Source of the DNA: Candidatus Gastranaerophilales bacterium
GTDB lineage: Bacteria > Cyanobacteriota > Vampirovibrionia > Gastranaerophilales > Gastranaerophilaceae
Direction: 5' to 3'
DNA length: 64,000 bases
NCBI GenBank assembly: GCA_944323045.1
Contig: CALUQX010000005.1
Location: forward strand, 1-64,000
The notes beneath the pieces are model-generated. The model did no database searches, was not told where the DNA came from, and saw only the letters and a list, made by a program, of their open reading frames with translations. Position 1 is the first letter of the stretch. Each line of letters opens with the position of its first letter. Positions 17,901-26,286 of the stretch are shown piece by piece. A program made the translations under genes and the position numbers.

Positions 17901-20542
17901 AAGAAATTTCTCAGTGGTTTGACGGTAAAAAAGATGTAAGAGGCGACGCAGCACGCAACAGACAGGCAATGCTTGACAAAATTGATGCCAGAATGGCTGA
18001 ATTAAATGCTGCTCCAAACTTACAAGGAAAGAAAGTTGAATCTGAAATTGTAGACAGAATGAATACCAACACCGAACGCGATGCTGCATCAGTACTCGCA
18101 AACGAAGGCAAACCACTTTCACCTCACGGCGCTGCAACACTTGATGACAAAATCAAGTTAACAAATACTGTTGAAGAACTTGAAACAATGAAAAAACAGC
18201 TTGAAAGCCGCGTAGGTTATCAGGTTCAGGGAATTGACCATGCTGCAGCTACAATTAAAAAGATTGATACAAAAATCAATTCTATCAAAGCACATCAAGC
18301 AGACTTTGCAGCCACAACCGGCAGAATTGACGATGCAATAAGTGCCGGCAAAGGGTTGAATGCCGAAGATTTGCAGACAATCAGAGCATTTATGGAAAAG
18401 AGCAATTCAGCAGATGAATTGAAACAAATTGCCGATAAAATGAGCAGCAGTAAACCAATAAGATCATATGGCGGTTCTAAAAAACTTATTGCCGATATCA
18501 ATAATAAAATAGAATTTTTGAATACAAAAAATGCAGCATTAGCAGCCGCTGATACACCGGCAGGCACACCAACCGGCGCCGCTGCAGATGTAGCGAATGC
18601 ACATTATATAGATGAAAGTCCACTTGCAAAAAGTGAAACTCCTGTTGTAGAAACACCTGTAGCAAAGCCGGAAACTCCGGCAACAGATGCGCCGGAACCT
18701 CCTAAAGCCGACGCGCCGGCTGCAAAAGTAAAATCTGGCGAATATTCTAAAAATGGTGCAGGCTTTATTGAACCTGAAAATTACAAGGATATGAGTCCTG
18801 ATGAACTTGTAGCTGAATATAAGAAACTAAAAGAATACGAAGATGAGAGCCGAGATGTAATATCTCCATTAACAGGACAAATTGTTAAAAATCACGATAC
18901 AAGTGCAAGCAGAAATGCAATAAAGGCAGAATTAGATAAACGCGGCTTAAAATTTGAAGACGGTCAATTGATAGACAAGAAGACTAATCAGGTTGTAAAA
19001 GTTGAACCGCCTAAAGTCGAAACACCTAAAGCTGACGCGCCAGAAGCAGATGCTCCAAAAGTTGAAGTGCGTAAGCCTACAGAAAGAGAATTAAAAGAAC
19101 TGAAACGGATGCAGGACGCAATAAAAAATGCCAAAACTCCTGAAGATATTTTCTATTGGCAGCGCGGAATGGACGAATATCCTGATTGTCCGGAAAAAGC
19201 AAGCTTAGAAAAAGCTATTTCTGAAAAACTAGACCAGATTTTCGGTGCCAAACCTAAAGCAGAAGTCGAAGGAGGCGCCCAACCGGTAAGCTCAGAAAGT
19301 GTTAAAATAGTTGATGGCTGGGAAATACACACGGACAGCAAAGGTAAGCAATATTCTTTATGGGAATTTGATGACAGAAGTGGTGCATATACCAGAGGAA
19401 TACTTAATTTCCAAAAAGAAAGTGCAGCAAAAATTCTAAATCAATTATCTGATGGAAAAGAACACATAATTCCAGACAGCAACAATATAACTGCAATTCA
19501 GGGAAGTGACGGTTCAATTACGTTCAAAATAAACAATGGCTCCCAAAAACTTAATTCATCTAACAGTGATATAAGAATATACAGAGACGGGCATGTCATG
19601 GCTTATCGCGGCAAAGGTGAAATTCAAGCACAACCGGGTGATTTAGTTTATGTTTATGCTGATCAATGGGGACATCTAGGTCAGATTATTGAAATTCCGG
19701 CTCAAAAAGTAGATGTAAATGCTGATACACCTAAAAGCTCTACACCTGATGCAAACACTGACGGTAACAAGTCATTATTAAAAGAGATTAATGATAATTT
19801 GTTGGCAAACGCAAAAGATTACAAAAATGCAGCTTCCGGTACAGAACTGCCTCTCACACCGGTAATCGTTTCATCTGATATGAAAATTAATCTGGGCGGA
19901 CAATATGAATTAGACTTAAATTCTCCGCAAATTAAGAGTTTAAAAGACGGTGAATCTCTCACCGTTGGACGTAAAGGTGATATAAAAGTGCCTAATGAAT
20001 GTAATCAGGTTTCAAGAGAACACTTAACGATTACAAAGGTGGGTGACCAGCTTATAGTTAAAGATATTTCAACTAATGGTTCCACTATTTCCGGTACCTC
20101 TGCTGATAATATCGCGGCAGTTAAAGTTAACAGTGAACCTGTAGAAAACAACTCCGAGGCTGTTGAAGTCGTCGAGGTAGAACATCACAGACAATTATCT
20201 TCAGCAGATAGAATTGAAATTGCTAAAATAGGTAATGACATTAATAATATCAAAACATTTGAGGATATAGACAAACTACAAAAACGTATTGATAAATTAC
20301 CTGATGGAACACAAAAAACTCATCTTCAACGGCAGTTAGACAAGCAAAAAGAAAAGTTGAATGAAGCTGTTGCGTGGGTTGATGTTGATGGGCAATCATC
20401 AAATATAAAACGAAACGATTCAAATCAGGATATTATAGATGCCAATAATCTGGCAGCATATGATGCGGCAATGGCTGCTCAAATGAACAATGACAATCTG
20501 TTTGATTCATTTGATGTGCCAGACGATAACATGTTGTTTTAG
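14927..20542 (+). CDS. 1871-residue EF-hand and FHA multidomain protein
   Basis: A very large protein with no signal peptide. Residues 44-55 (DTVKDGVITQEE) form an EF-hand-like loop, with a degenerate partner at ~70-80 (NKLNRKEA). Acidic Pro/Thr-rich sequence follows (~85-165), then a beta-rich block (~175-255) and long helical regions. An Ala/Gly-rich hydrophobic stretch lies at ~690-735. Five loosely related ~50-residue helical repeats occur at about 982-1028, 1072-1122, 1143-1200, 1385-1440 and 1756-1815. A forkhead-associated domain sits at ~1660-1735 (TVGRKGD, SREHLT, DISTNGS), normally a phosphothreonine reader. No partner kinase is in the window. It converges on uppP with 2 bases between stops. 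Function unknown; a scaffold or exported effector are both possible. Confidence 0.9.
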   Translation: MSENFSLGGLRKKIDLSKLKGGLKAEQFDFGKKDKLKSVFEQIDTVKDGVITQEELEAYIEKLHTAAGADNKLNRKEAKAAGLGSRKDINKFLKQAIELSKGIKTEFTPDAEVPVSTPDVATPDITEPEVVHSEPLAEDPPVVPDTVVNTDGDTVGDDEGDTTEELTPQDALKNLFGDKKKASVKIDGSATGLSSKPYTGQVILPNGETIEDGAFPENLRITLPPSYGENATMKLKLIDPENGIYESSAKDRNFQIVTDENGNVTIQSVNIEELQGKLDANLAEYARLEAERQAALEQAGGDGTVDGDDGKQPLSKEELLAVSKKQQEARALASELFDACDDQVLAVGRDRFQTALHKVNKDNISMVLSQYKDLHPDESLVDTICSEMGSGRKEALTYLMGQLAEAARERGIPEADITKATKEFEVSMNAEFRKAGFINPAKMENSMNFLHGLILGADLNAGDMDEAEAINTITGAAAETYDTAKSTYDTARAEEGWIARTGDSVLGWFGCTTKEDMDTKLGAYKADVERLQNAKTEAEFKAAYEDTFGVPFDSKKVAAYETALSDYSMANGYKTQMDKLRNLWADGSSYDSYESYRDAFSSALKTDNFEISADEIDTMVNEYMAANPKITDKQEALQKIASDMMVEQEEQFNQIAKGRTIEQMSAEVDTVRQGAFGTRDIVNDVIKYNANQQMTEMVFEAAGEIAVTAALMAVPGAGAIAAAKLAASAARWGSRGLKVAKYATKAQTAFARVNTAINTGRSANIVRAKKTTANAAAAFTGTTAVDLSNGKSVKEALRKGLMNATFAGAGAMSGELAPVLAKTYGISNKVAKEIAEEITERAMDVGSSAGISAAFNGGYSKDEAFLDLATGLIMNRLGKLKGNTDAPAPAVTPSKLDIATSNNTSVPGGKLSEQNFEQVKREVRDELAAGATPTRAAEIHSEADKLQIQSRHQGREIKHIVEDAFSVYDSPSLGKIDLTKETDLKKLAQAKKEISQWFDGKKDVRGDAARNRQAMLDKIDARMAELNAAPNLQGKKVESEIVDRMNTNTERDAASVLANEGKPLSPHGAATLDDKIKLTNTVEELETMKKQLESRVGYQVQGIDHAAATIKKIDTKINSIKAHQADFAATTGRIDDAISAGKGLNAEDLQTIRAFMEKSNSADELKQIADKMSSSKPIRSYGGSKKLIADINNKIEFLNTKNAALAAADTPAGTPTGAAADVANAHYIDESPLAKSETPVVETPVAKPETPATDAPEPPKADAPAAKVKSGEYSKNGAGFIEPENYKDMSPDELVAEYKKLKEYEDESRDVISPLTGQIVKNHDTSASRNAIKAELDKRGLKFEDGQLIDKKTNQVVKVEPPKVETPKADAPEADAPKVEVRKPTERELKELKRMQDAIKNAKTPEDIFYWQRGMDEYPDCPEKASLEKAISEKLDQIFGAKPKAEVEGGAQPVSSESVKIVDGWEIHTDSKGKQYSLWEFDDRSGAYTRGILNFQKESAAKILNQLSDGKEHIIPDSNNITAIQGSDGSITFKINNGSQKLNSSNSDIRIYRDGHVMAYRGKGEIQAQPGDLVYVYADQWGHLGQIIEIPAQKVDVNADTPKSSTPDANTDGNKSLLKEINDNLLANAKDYKNAASGTELPLTPVIVSSDMKINLGGQYELDLNSPQIKSLKDGESLTVGRKGDIKVPNECNQVSREHLTITKVGDQLIVKDISTNGSTISGTSADNIAAVKVNSEPVENNSEAVEVVEVEHHRQLSSADRIEIAKIGNDINNIKTFEDIDKLQKRIDKLPDGTQKTHLQRQLDKQKEKLNEAVAWVDVDGQSSNIKRNDSNQDIIDANNLAAYDAAMAAQMNNDNLFDSFDVPDDNMLF

Positions 20543-20544
20543 GA

Positions 20545-21390
20545 TTATCCGGCAAGACTAAAAAACACTGCAGTTGCAAGTCCTGCTATTATGCAATAGT
20601 ATCCGAATATATTCAATGAAAATTTGGATATAAATTTCATAAAATATTTGATGCACAAATATCCGGTCAATCCTGATACAACTGTACCCGCTAGTATTGC
20701 ACTCCAATTGAACTGCACTGCCTCATGCAAATCTATCTTTATAACAGGATACACCATTGACGCTCCAAGTATAATCGGGATACTGAGCAAGAATGAATAT
20801 CTTGCGGCTGTTGTTCTGTCCAGACCGAAAAACAATCCGGTTGCAATTGTCCAGCCTGATCTCGAAAATCCCGGCATTGCCGCAAGCCCCTGTGCCAGAC
20901 CTATCATTATTGATGTTTTTAAGTCTACATTGTCCTTAAGTGCCTTGAAATTCTTTGACATGTATTCGCTGAACAATAGCACAAAACCTGTTACAAAAAG
21001 CAATCCCCCGACTATAGCAGGTGAAAATACTAATTTCTCCGCAACTTCATTCAGCGGATACGCTATAAGTATTGTAACCACTGTACCAAGCATTATAAAC
21101 AATCCGATTTTTGCATCACTATTTGACCAGTCCTTAGCCCGCAGCGCTTGCCACATTGCTTTTAAAATATTTACGATGTCTTTGCGGAAAAATATTAATA
21201 CTGCAATTAATGTCCCGAGATGCACCATTATATCAAAAAACACTTCTTCATTTGAATGCTGCACTATCTCAATGCCTTTAAAAACCTTATAAAAATTTGA
21301 GGTAAAAACAAGGTGTGCAGAACTAGAGATTGGTAAAAATTCGCTCAATCCCTGTACTATTCCCATTAATATTGCCTGTATAAAATGCAT
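20545..21390 (-). CDS. uppP: Undecaprenyl-diphosphatase (UppP/BacA)
   Basis: UppP removes a phosphate from undecaprenyl diphosphate to recycle the lipid carrier for peptidoglycan and O-antigen. The 281-residue integral membrane protein has the diagnostic N-terminal motif QGLSEFLPISSSAHL and the second active-site motif PGFSRSGWT, with eight or so membrane helices. The open frame extends to 21459, but the ATG at 21390 follows AGAGGAG and matches the normal family N-terminus. Upstream codons lie in a GC-rich hairpin repeat. It is downstream of kdsD-kdsC-queD on the same strand, separated by 136 bases. Confidence 0.95.
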   Translation of the reverse strand: MHFIQAILMGIVQGLSEFLPISSSAHLVFTSNFYKVFKGIEIVQHSNEEVFFDIMVHLGTLIAVLIFFRKDIVNILKAMWQALRAKDWSNSDAKIGLFIMLGTVVTILIAYPLNEVAEKLVFSPAIVGGLLFVTGFVLLFSEYMSKNFKALKDNVDLKTSIMIGLAQGLAAMPGFSRSGWTIATGLFFGLDRTTAARYSFLLSIPIILGASMVYPVIKIDLHEAVQFNWSAILAGTVVSGLTGYLCIKYFMKFISKFSLNIFGYYCIIAGLATAVFFSLAG

Positions 21391-21440
21391 TACTATTCTC
21401 CTCTTTTCCGGCTGCTCTGTTGTCCTTCTTGATACATGCT

Positions 21441-21460
21441 GTTGGGCTGGTAAGCCCAAC
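21441..21460. repeat. Short GGGCT/AGCCC hairpin
   Basis: GTTGGGCT and AGCCCAAC form a perfect 8-bp stem with a 4-base loop. It lies between queD and uppP and is flanked by two imperfect copies of an ATGTA...CAGAGCA phrase. It lacks a T run, so it is more likely a dispersed palindromic unit or mRNA-processing stem than a terminator. Confidence 0.5.
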
Positions 21461-21526
21461 CTACTTCACGAATTGCTCTGCCGCTCATCTTTGTACATGT
21501 TGTGTTAGAAAGCACAATCTATCAAA

Positions 21527-21886
21527 TTATTCTTCAAAGTATGAACAGCATGATGTCTGAGTTTCCCAGACACTTACCTTACTCAACTGGACAATTTTCT
21601 CTTTTAATTTCCAGTAAATAAAGCTGGCTATCATTTCACTTGACGGACTTTCGTTTTTGAATTCCGGCAGTTCATTCAAATCCTGATGATCAAGATATTC
21701 CAGAACAGAATTCAATTCACGTTTCAAAACTTTGTAATCAATCAGTATATTACTTTTATCCAGAGTGTCCCCCTGAACATAAGCTTCCACCATCCAGTTA
21801 TGACCGTGCTGGTTTTCGCATGCACCGTCGTAATTTAAAAGGTGGTGTGCTGCGGCAAAAAATGCCTGTGTTTTTATTTCATACAT
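21527..21886 (-). CDS. queD: 6-carboxy-tetrahydropterin synthase (QueD family)
   Basis: QueD converts dihydroneopterin triphosphate to 6-carboxy-5,6,7,8-tetrahydropterin for queuosine synthesis. The 119-residue protein has the zinc ligands (AAHHL and QHGHNW), the catalytic Cys in GACENQ, LDHQDLNE, and the C-terminal VWETQTS with the pterin-binding Glu. Length is typical. It follows kdsC after 3 bases, so it is in the same transcript although its pathway differs. No other queuosine gene is seen here. PTPS family members vary in substrate, but the CxxxHGH pattern favours QueD. Confidence 0.88.
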   Translation of the reverse strand: MYEIKTQAFFAAAHHLLNYDGACENQHGHNWMVEAYVQGDTLDKSNILIDYKVLKRELNSVLEYLDHQDLNELPEFKNESPSSEMIASFIYWKLKEKIVQLSKVSVWETQTSCCSYFEE

Positions 21887-21889
21887 AAT

Positions 21890-22360
21890 TTATTGCTCCA
21901 TTTCTCTAATAATCTTGTCGCATAATTCTCTTACAGCACCACGTCCGCCGTTTTTGGAGGAAATGAAATTTGCAACAGCTTTAACTTCATCCACAGCATC
22001 AGCAGGACATGCTGCAAGTTTTACTTCTTTCAAAATACATATATCAGGCAAGTCATCACCCATATATGAAATTTCATCAAATGAAATATTATATTTCTTC
22101 ATTATTTCTTTTAAAGTTTCAATTTTATTTTTTACGCCTTGATGAAGTTCTGTTATGCGTAAATTTTTTGCCCTGTGATAAACAGTTCCGTTTTCTCTTG
22201 CCGTTATAATTGCTGTGATAATACCGGCTTTATAGAGATTAACAATTCCCTGTCCGTCTTTAGCGTTGAAAGTTTTGTATTCTCTGCCGTCTTCATCAAA
22301 TGTCAAACTGCCGTCAGTTAAAACTCCATCAACATCAAATGCCGCAAGCTTAATCGTCAT
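21890..22360 (-). CDS. kdsC: 3-deoxy-D-manno-octulosonate 8-phosphate phosphatase (KdsC)
   Basis: KdsC is a HAD-superfamily phosphatase that makes Kdo from Kdo-8-phosphate for the LPS inner core. The 156-residue protein has the nucleophile motif DVDGVLTDG (D9, D11), a Thr-containing motif II (IITARE), a Lys (KNK) and motif IV GDDLPD. It lacks a cap domain, as expected of tetrameric KdsC. It overlaps the end of kdsD by one base (TAATG), indicating coupling. Confidence 0.94.
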   Translation of the reverse strand: MTIKLAAFDVDGVLTDGSLTFDEDGREYKTFNAKDGQGIVNLYKAGIITAIITARENGTVYHRAKNLRITELHQGVKNKIETLKEIMKKYNISFDEISYMGDDLPDICILKEVKLAACPADAVDEVKAVANFISSKNGGRGAVRELCDKIIREMEQ

Positions 22361-23331
22361 TATGCCACCCCTGCTTTCAACAAATCATGGATGTGGATAA
22401 CTCCGATTGGCTTATTCGTTTGGTCAACAACCGCAAGTGCAGTGATTGAATATTTTTCCATAAGGTTAAGTGCACTGGCACCGTAGTCTGATTTGGAAAT
22501 ATGTTTTGGATTTTTAGTCATCACATCTTTTATGACAAGCGAATGGATATCATTGTATTTTAATAATGTACGTCTGATATCACCGTCTGTAAGCACGCCG
22601 GTTAATTCACCTGATTCGTTGACAATCATTGCCATGCCGAGTTTGTGTGATGAAATCAAATCTATTACTCTGACAAAGCTGTCATTTTCATGGGCGATTG
22701 GCAGCCTGTCTCCAGTGAGCATTAAATCTTCAACCCTGTATAAGAAACCTTTGCCAAGTGCGCCAGACGGGTGGAAAACGAGAAAATCTTCTTCTGAAAA
22801 TCCGCGTTTTTCAAGCAGACAAACAGCCAAGGCATCCCCCATTGCAAGGGTCGCGGTTGTACTTGCTGTTGGAGCTTTATTCAGCGGGCATGCTTCACGT
22901 TCAACAGATATATCCAGAACGACATCACTTGCATTGGCAAGTGTAGATGTGAGTTTTCCTGTCATGCCTATCATCTGAACTCCAAAACGTTTAATCAGCG
23001 GAAGAAGATTAAGGAGTTCTTGAGTTTCGCCGCTGTTTGAAATTGCAATAACAACATCGTTTCTTGTAATTATACCGGAATCTCCGTGAGTACTTTCAGC
23101 AGGGTGTAAGAAATATGATGGTGTTCCTGTTGATGTCAATGTAGCAGCGATTTTACGCCCTATCAAGCCGGATTTTCCCATGCCAGTAATAATTACACGT
23201 CCTTTGCAGTTATATAAAATATCAACTGCACGATCAAATTCTTCACCAATACTGTTTTTTAATCTTAATATTGAATTTGCTTCAATATCCAGAACTTCCT
23301 TTGCCAGATCATTAATAGTTTTCATAAGCAT
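22360..23331 (-). CDS. kdsD: Arabinose-5-phosphate isomerase (KdsD)
   Basis: KdsD interconverts ribulose-5-phosphate and arabinose-5-phosphate, the entry to Kdo synthesis. The 323-residue product has an N-terminal SIS sugar-isomerase domain (GMGKSGLIGRKIA, STHGDSGII, SNSGET) and two C-terminal CBS domains from about residue 205. Length matches the E. coli enzyme. AGGGA lies 7 bases before the ATG; a second ATG two codons in is also possible. It heads the kdsD-kdsC-queD set. Confidence 0.95.
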   Translation of the reverse strand: MLMKTINDLAKEVLDIEANSILRLKNSIGEEFDRAVDILYNCKGRVIITGMGKSGLIGRKIAATLTSTGTPSYFLHPAESTHGDSGIITRNDVVIAISNSGETQELLNLLPLIKRFGVQMIGMTGKLTSTLANASDVVLDISVEREACPLNKAPTASTTATLAMGDALAVCLLEKRGFSEEDFLVFHPSGALGKGFLYRVEDLMLTGDRLPIAHENDSFVRVIDLISSHKLGMAMIVNESGELTGVLTDGDIRRTLLKYNDIHSLVIKDVMTKNPKHISKSDYGASALNLMEKYSITALAVVDQTNKPIGVIHIHDLLKAGVA

Positions 23332-23455
23332 TTCATATCCCTCACTATTTTCCTAATTGTTATTATATCACCAAACTCATCTAAATGCATTAAAATTATA
23401 CAAAACTTTAAACTCCGAGTTTTTACAGGCGATGTCAAATTTGTCAGGAGTAATC

Positions 23456-23728
23456 ATGCAAAACACTATCAACAAATTTGATTTAAAAATAAGGAATTTT
23501 TCCTCCGCACTTGATGAGATTAAAAGTTTTGTGGATAAATTTGACTGTCCTGAATTTTCTATAGATTTATCATCATTAAACATAATAGATGCAATGAAAG
23601 TTTTGATGTTGTCTTCTGCATATCACTACGGGAGGTATCCGGATGGTAGAATATTCTGCCGCTGCATGTCAGACGAAATTATCTCCCTGATTGAGGGTGT
23701 TGCTATTTCTAATTTTGAATTAATTTAA
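23456..23728 (+). CDS. Small unknown protein
   Basis: A 90-residue protein of unknown family. The open frame begins at 23357, but the ATG at 23456 is preferred because AGGAG lies just upstream. The upstream part lies in the divergent promoter of kdsD. It is mixed alpha/beta in appearance with Cys residues at DCPEF and FCRCMSDE. No signal peptide or membrane helix is seen. It is transcribed away from kdsD and toward the ADP-ribosyltransferase-like gene, which has its own leader block. Coding status rests mainly on the ribosome site. Confidence 0.6.
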   Translation: MQNTINKFDLKIRNFSSALDEIKSFVDKFDCPEFSIDLSSLNIIDAMKVLMLSSAYHYGRYPDGRIFCRCMSDEIISLIEGVAISNFELI

Positions 23729-23729
23729 G

Positions 23730-23804
23730 TTTTGTTATAAAGTGGCAAAATTTATTTTTATATGTTTTGATATAAAAAAGTATACTTATATAATTTAGGC
23801 ATGG
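23730..23804 (+). promoter_or_regulatory. Conserved leader-like block (copy B)
   Basis: TTTTGTTATAAAGTGGC, AAAAAGTATAC and GGCATGG occur in this order, as they do at 4799-4876. The block ends 10 bases before the ATG of the ADP-ribosyltransferase-like gene. It starts immediately after the stop of the small gene and probably holds the promoter. Confidence 0.4.
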
Positions 23805-23814
23805 AAAATTTCAT

Positions 23815-24819
23815 ATGATAGGTTTTGAAAACGTAAATTCCAGAATTATTGCGGGTTCTGTAAGTCAATGCAGTCCTGCTGCAAAAAAAGAAGAAAAAAA
23901 TGTTCAGGTAAATAATACTCCTGACACTGATGAGCTTAAAGAAAAGAGAGCACATGCAAAGGCAATGAAGGGTGCAACCATACTTGCAGGAATTGTTGTT
24001 GCGGGTATTGCTGCGACTAAATTCAAAGGTCCGATTGTAAGAATGTTCAAAAAAACAATTAACGGCGGTTCAAATATAAACAATATTGTTAACAGAAAGA
24101 ATGAAGAACCATCTGTTATAAATAAGGCTTATCAAGAGATTAAAAATTATACTGTAGACCAATTAGACAAGGCTATTTTTGAAAATGAACGATTGAAGGA
24201 TCGCCTGCGCGATGTTTATCCTAAAATAACCAATATAGCAAAAGATAATGAAAAACGTCAGAGAGAAAGAGTTGCGAGAATTATTCGCAGCAATGACACC
24301 CCGCTGCAATTTGAAGACAAACGTTTATTCACCAGCCATGAAGCAGAAATGATAGGGTCTTATCAGGATGAATACGCCTTTAATGCGCCATTAAGACTGG
24401 ATAAAATAAAACCGGAACAGAGTATTGAAATTCGCACAATGGATGCAATGATGGAAGATGCGAAACCACTTTCACAACCGGCTGTTGTATATAGAGGAAT
24501 TGTGACAAATAAAGACGGCAGCATGCTTGATTTTGCAAGAGCATTCTATGACGGTAATATTATTCATGACAAAGGATTTGTCTCCACCTCTCGCAATGCT
24601 GCAGAAACAATTGCCAATTTTGGAGAACAAAGCGGATACGTTATGAGAATAAATCTGCCTAAAGGTACTAAAGGTATTGACTGCCGCAGATTTACCATGC
24701 GCGATTTGCCGTCCGGTGCGAATGCTGAATTTATTTTGCCTAGAGATTCAGAATTCCGCATAAATTCTGTTGATGATAATTATAAAATCATTGACCTTGA
24801 TTACCTTTTGCCAAACTAG
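23815..24819 (+). CDS. ADP-ribosyltransferase-like protein with membrane anchor
   Basis: The C-terminal third of this 334-residue protein matches the R-STS-ExE class of mono-ADP-ribosyltransferases, which move ADP-ribose from NAD+ to a protein. R227 lies in VVYRG, S257-T258-S259 in KGFVSTS, and N303-A304-E305 in ANAEFILPRDSEF. The catalytic Glu is E305. The first position of the ExE motif is Asn instead of the usual Glu or Gln, which may change target choice or activity. A hydrophobic helix lies at ~46-66 (GATILAGIVVAGIAA), after a polar N-terminus with no cleavable signal. A charged helical linker occupies ~90-170. No immunity or chaperone gene is adjacent. Target and activity are unknown; a role as an effector is inference. 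Confidence 0.75.
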   Translation: MIGFENVNSRIIAGSVSQCSPAAKKEEKNVQVNNTPDTDELKEKRAHAKAMKGATILAGIVVAGIAATKFKGPIVRMFKKTINGGSNINNIVNRKNEEPSVINKAYQEIKNYTVDQLDKAIFENERLKDRLRDVYPKITNIAKDNEKRQRERVARIIRSNDTPLQFEDKRLFTSHEAEMIGSYQDEYAFNAPLRLDKIKPEQSIEIRTMDAMMEDAKPLSQPAVVYRGIVTNKDGSMLDFARAFYDGNIIHDKGFVSTSRNAAETIANFGEQSGYVMRINLPKGTKGIDCRRFTMRDLPSGANAEFILPRDSEFRINSVDDNYKIIDLDYLLPN

Positions 24820-24908
24820 TATTTTTATACTAAACTTGTTCTGTTATACAAATTAATGTGATAATTTAGTGCCGCACTCTGTGTATTATATTATCAAAGG
24901 AGAGTATT

Positions 24909-26234
24909 ATGGAACATTTATTGACACTGGTACAGGCTAATAGTGTTGCTATTTCTGCCGCAATACTGTTAATTGCGTACATTTTTATTGCTACTGAAAA
25001 AATTCCGAAAGTGACAATTGCAGTGCTCGGTGCTGGAATTACTATTTTGCTTGGACTTGTCGGACAGTATAAAACAGTTAACGGGAATTTTAATCCACAC
25101 TATTTTATTAACTATGTTGATTTTAATGTTATCTTTTTGCTTGTATCAATGATGATTGTTGTAAATATAGCAACAAGAAGCGGCATGTTCAACTGGATTG
25201 CAAATGAATTGTTGCGGCTTACCAAAGGGCATCCCAAGATGGTTCTGTTTGTACTAGGACTTTTTACAGCAGTAGCATCTGCATTTCTTGACAACGTAAC
25301 AACTGTGATTATCGTCATGCCTGTAACTTTTTTTATTGCAGAACAACTCGACATCAATCCTGTACCTTTTTTGATTACAGAAATTTTTGCCTCAAATATA
25401 GGTGGTACAGCTACTTTAATCGGCGATCCGCCTAATATTATTATTGGCAGCGCTGCAGGACTTTCTTTTATGGATTTTGTAAAAGAGCTGACACCTGTGG
25501 TTTCTGTAATTTTTCTGATAATTGTTGGATTAATGACATTTATTTTTAGGAAACAGCTTGTTGCCTCTCCTGATAAAATGTCTTCTGTTGCTAATCTTGA
25601 CAATTCTAAAACGATTACTGATTTTCCACTGATGATTAGAAGTTCTATCGTATTAACCCTTGTTATATTAGGGTTTGTGTTTCATGATATTACTCATATT
25701 GAAACCTGTGTAACTGCAATGCTTGGTGCAAGTGTTCTGTTACTTTTTGAAAAACCGGCAGGAATATTCAAAGAAGTAGAGTGGAATACAATATTTTTCT
25801 TCATAGGACTATTTATAATTATAGGAGGTCTTGAAGCATCAGGAACTATCGCATTGATGGCAAAATGGATTCTGGATGTTACACAGGGTTCAGAACAGGC
25901 AACAGCAATGATTATTCTCTGGGCATCCGGCATAATATCCGGTATAATAGATAATATACCATATACAGCAACTATGACACCTATGCTGCTTGAAATACAA
26001 AACGTTATGGGACATGACTACACACATCCGCTATGGTGGTGTTTGTCACTCGGGGCTTGTCTTGGCGGGAATATGACGATTATCGGGGCTGCTGCTAATG
26101 TTATTGTCTCTGAAACTTCCGGACATCACGGACATCCAATATCATTTATGCAATTTTTAAAATACGGTACTGCAACAACATTTATTTCTCTAATCTGCAG
26201 TTCTGTTTATATTTATCTTAGATTTCTGCAATAG
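24909..26234 (+). CDS. ArsB/NhaD-type ion transporter
   Basis: The 441-residue protein has 10-12 membrane helices and the ion-transporter superfamily signature NIGGTATLIGDPPN with a second half-motif LGGNMTIIGAAANV, typical of ArsB/NhaD/P-protein permeases. LDNVTTVIIVMPV is the conserved helix before the first motif. Members move arsenite, sodium/proton or organic anions; the substrate cannot be assigned here and no ars genes are near. A strong AAAGGAG ribosome site precedes the ATG. A bidirectional terminator separates it from the convergent MFS gene. Confidence 0.88.
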   Translation: MEHLLTLVQANSVAISAAILLIAYIFIATEKIPKVTIAVLGAGITILLGLVGQYKTVNGNFNPHYFINYVDFNVIFLLVSMMIVVNIATRSGMFNWIANELLRLTKGHPKMVLFVLGLFTAVASAFLDNVTTVIIVMPVTFFIAEQLDINPVPFLITEIFASNIGGTATLIGDPPNIIIGSAAGLSFMDFVKELTPVVSVIFLIIVGLMTFIFRKQLVASPDKMSSVANLDNSKTITDFPLMIRSSIVLTLVILGFVFHDITHIETCVTAMLGASVLLLFEKPAGIFKEVEWNTIFFFIGLFIIIGGLEASGTIALMAKWILDVTQGSEQATAMIILWASGIISGIIDNIPYTATMTPMLLEIQNVMGHDYTHPLWWCLSLGACLGGNMTIIGAAANVIVSETSGHHGHPISFMQFLKYGTATTFISLICSSVYIYLRFLQ

Positions 26235-26249
26235 AGTTATCAAATAATA

Positions 26250-26286
26250 AAAAAAGTCTCTGCAGCTTTATGCAGAGGCTTTTTTC
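26250..26286. terminator. Bidirectional terminator
   Basis: An A run, then a CTCTGC/GCAGAG stem with a short loop, then a T run, form a symmetric terminator between the transporter and the convergent MFS gene. The last codons of the MFS gene (stop at 26268) lie within the hairpin. Confidence 0.85.

Noticed and set aside
24909..26234. Arsenic resistance locus
   Set aside because: The transporter has ArsB/NhaD signatures but no arsR, arsC or arsA lies nearby; the family also covers sodium and organic-anion carriers.
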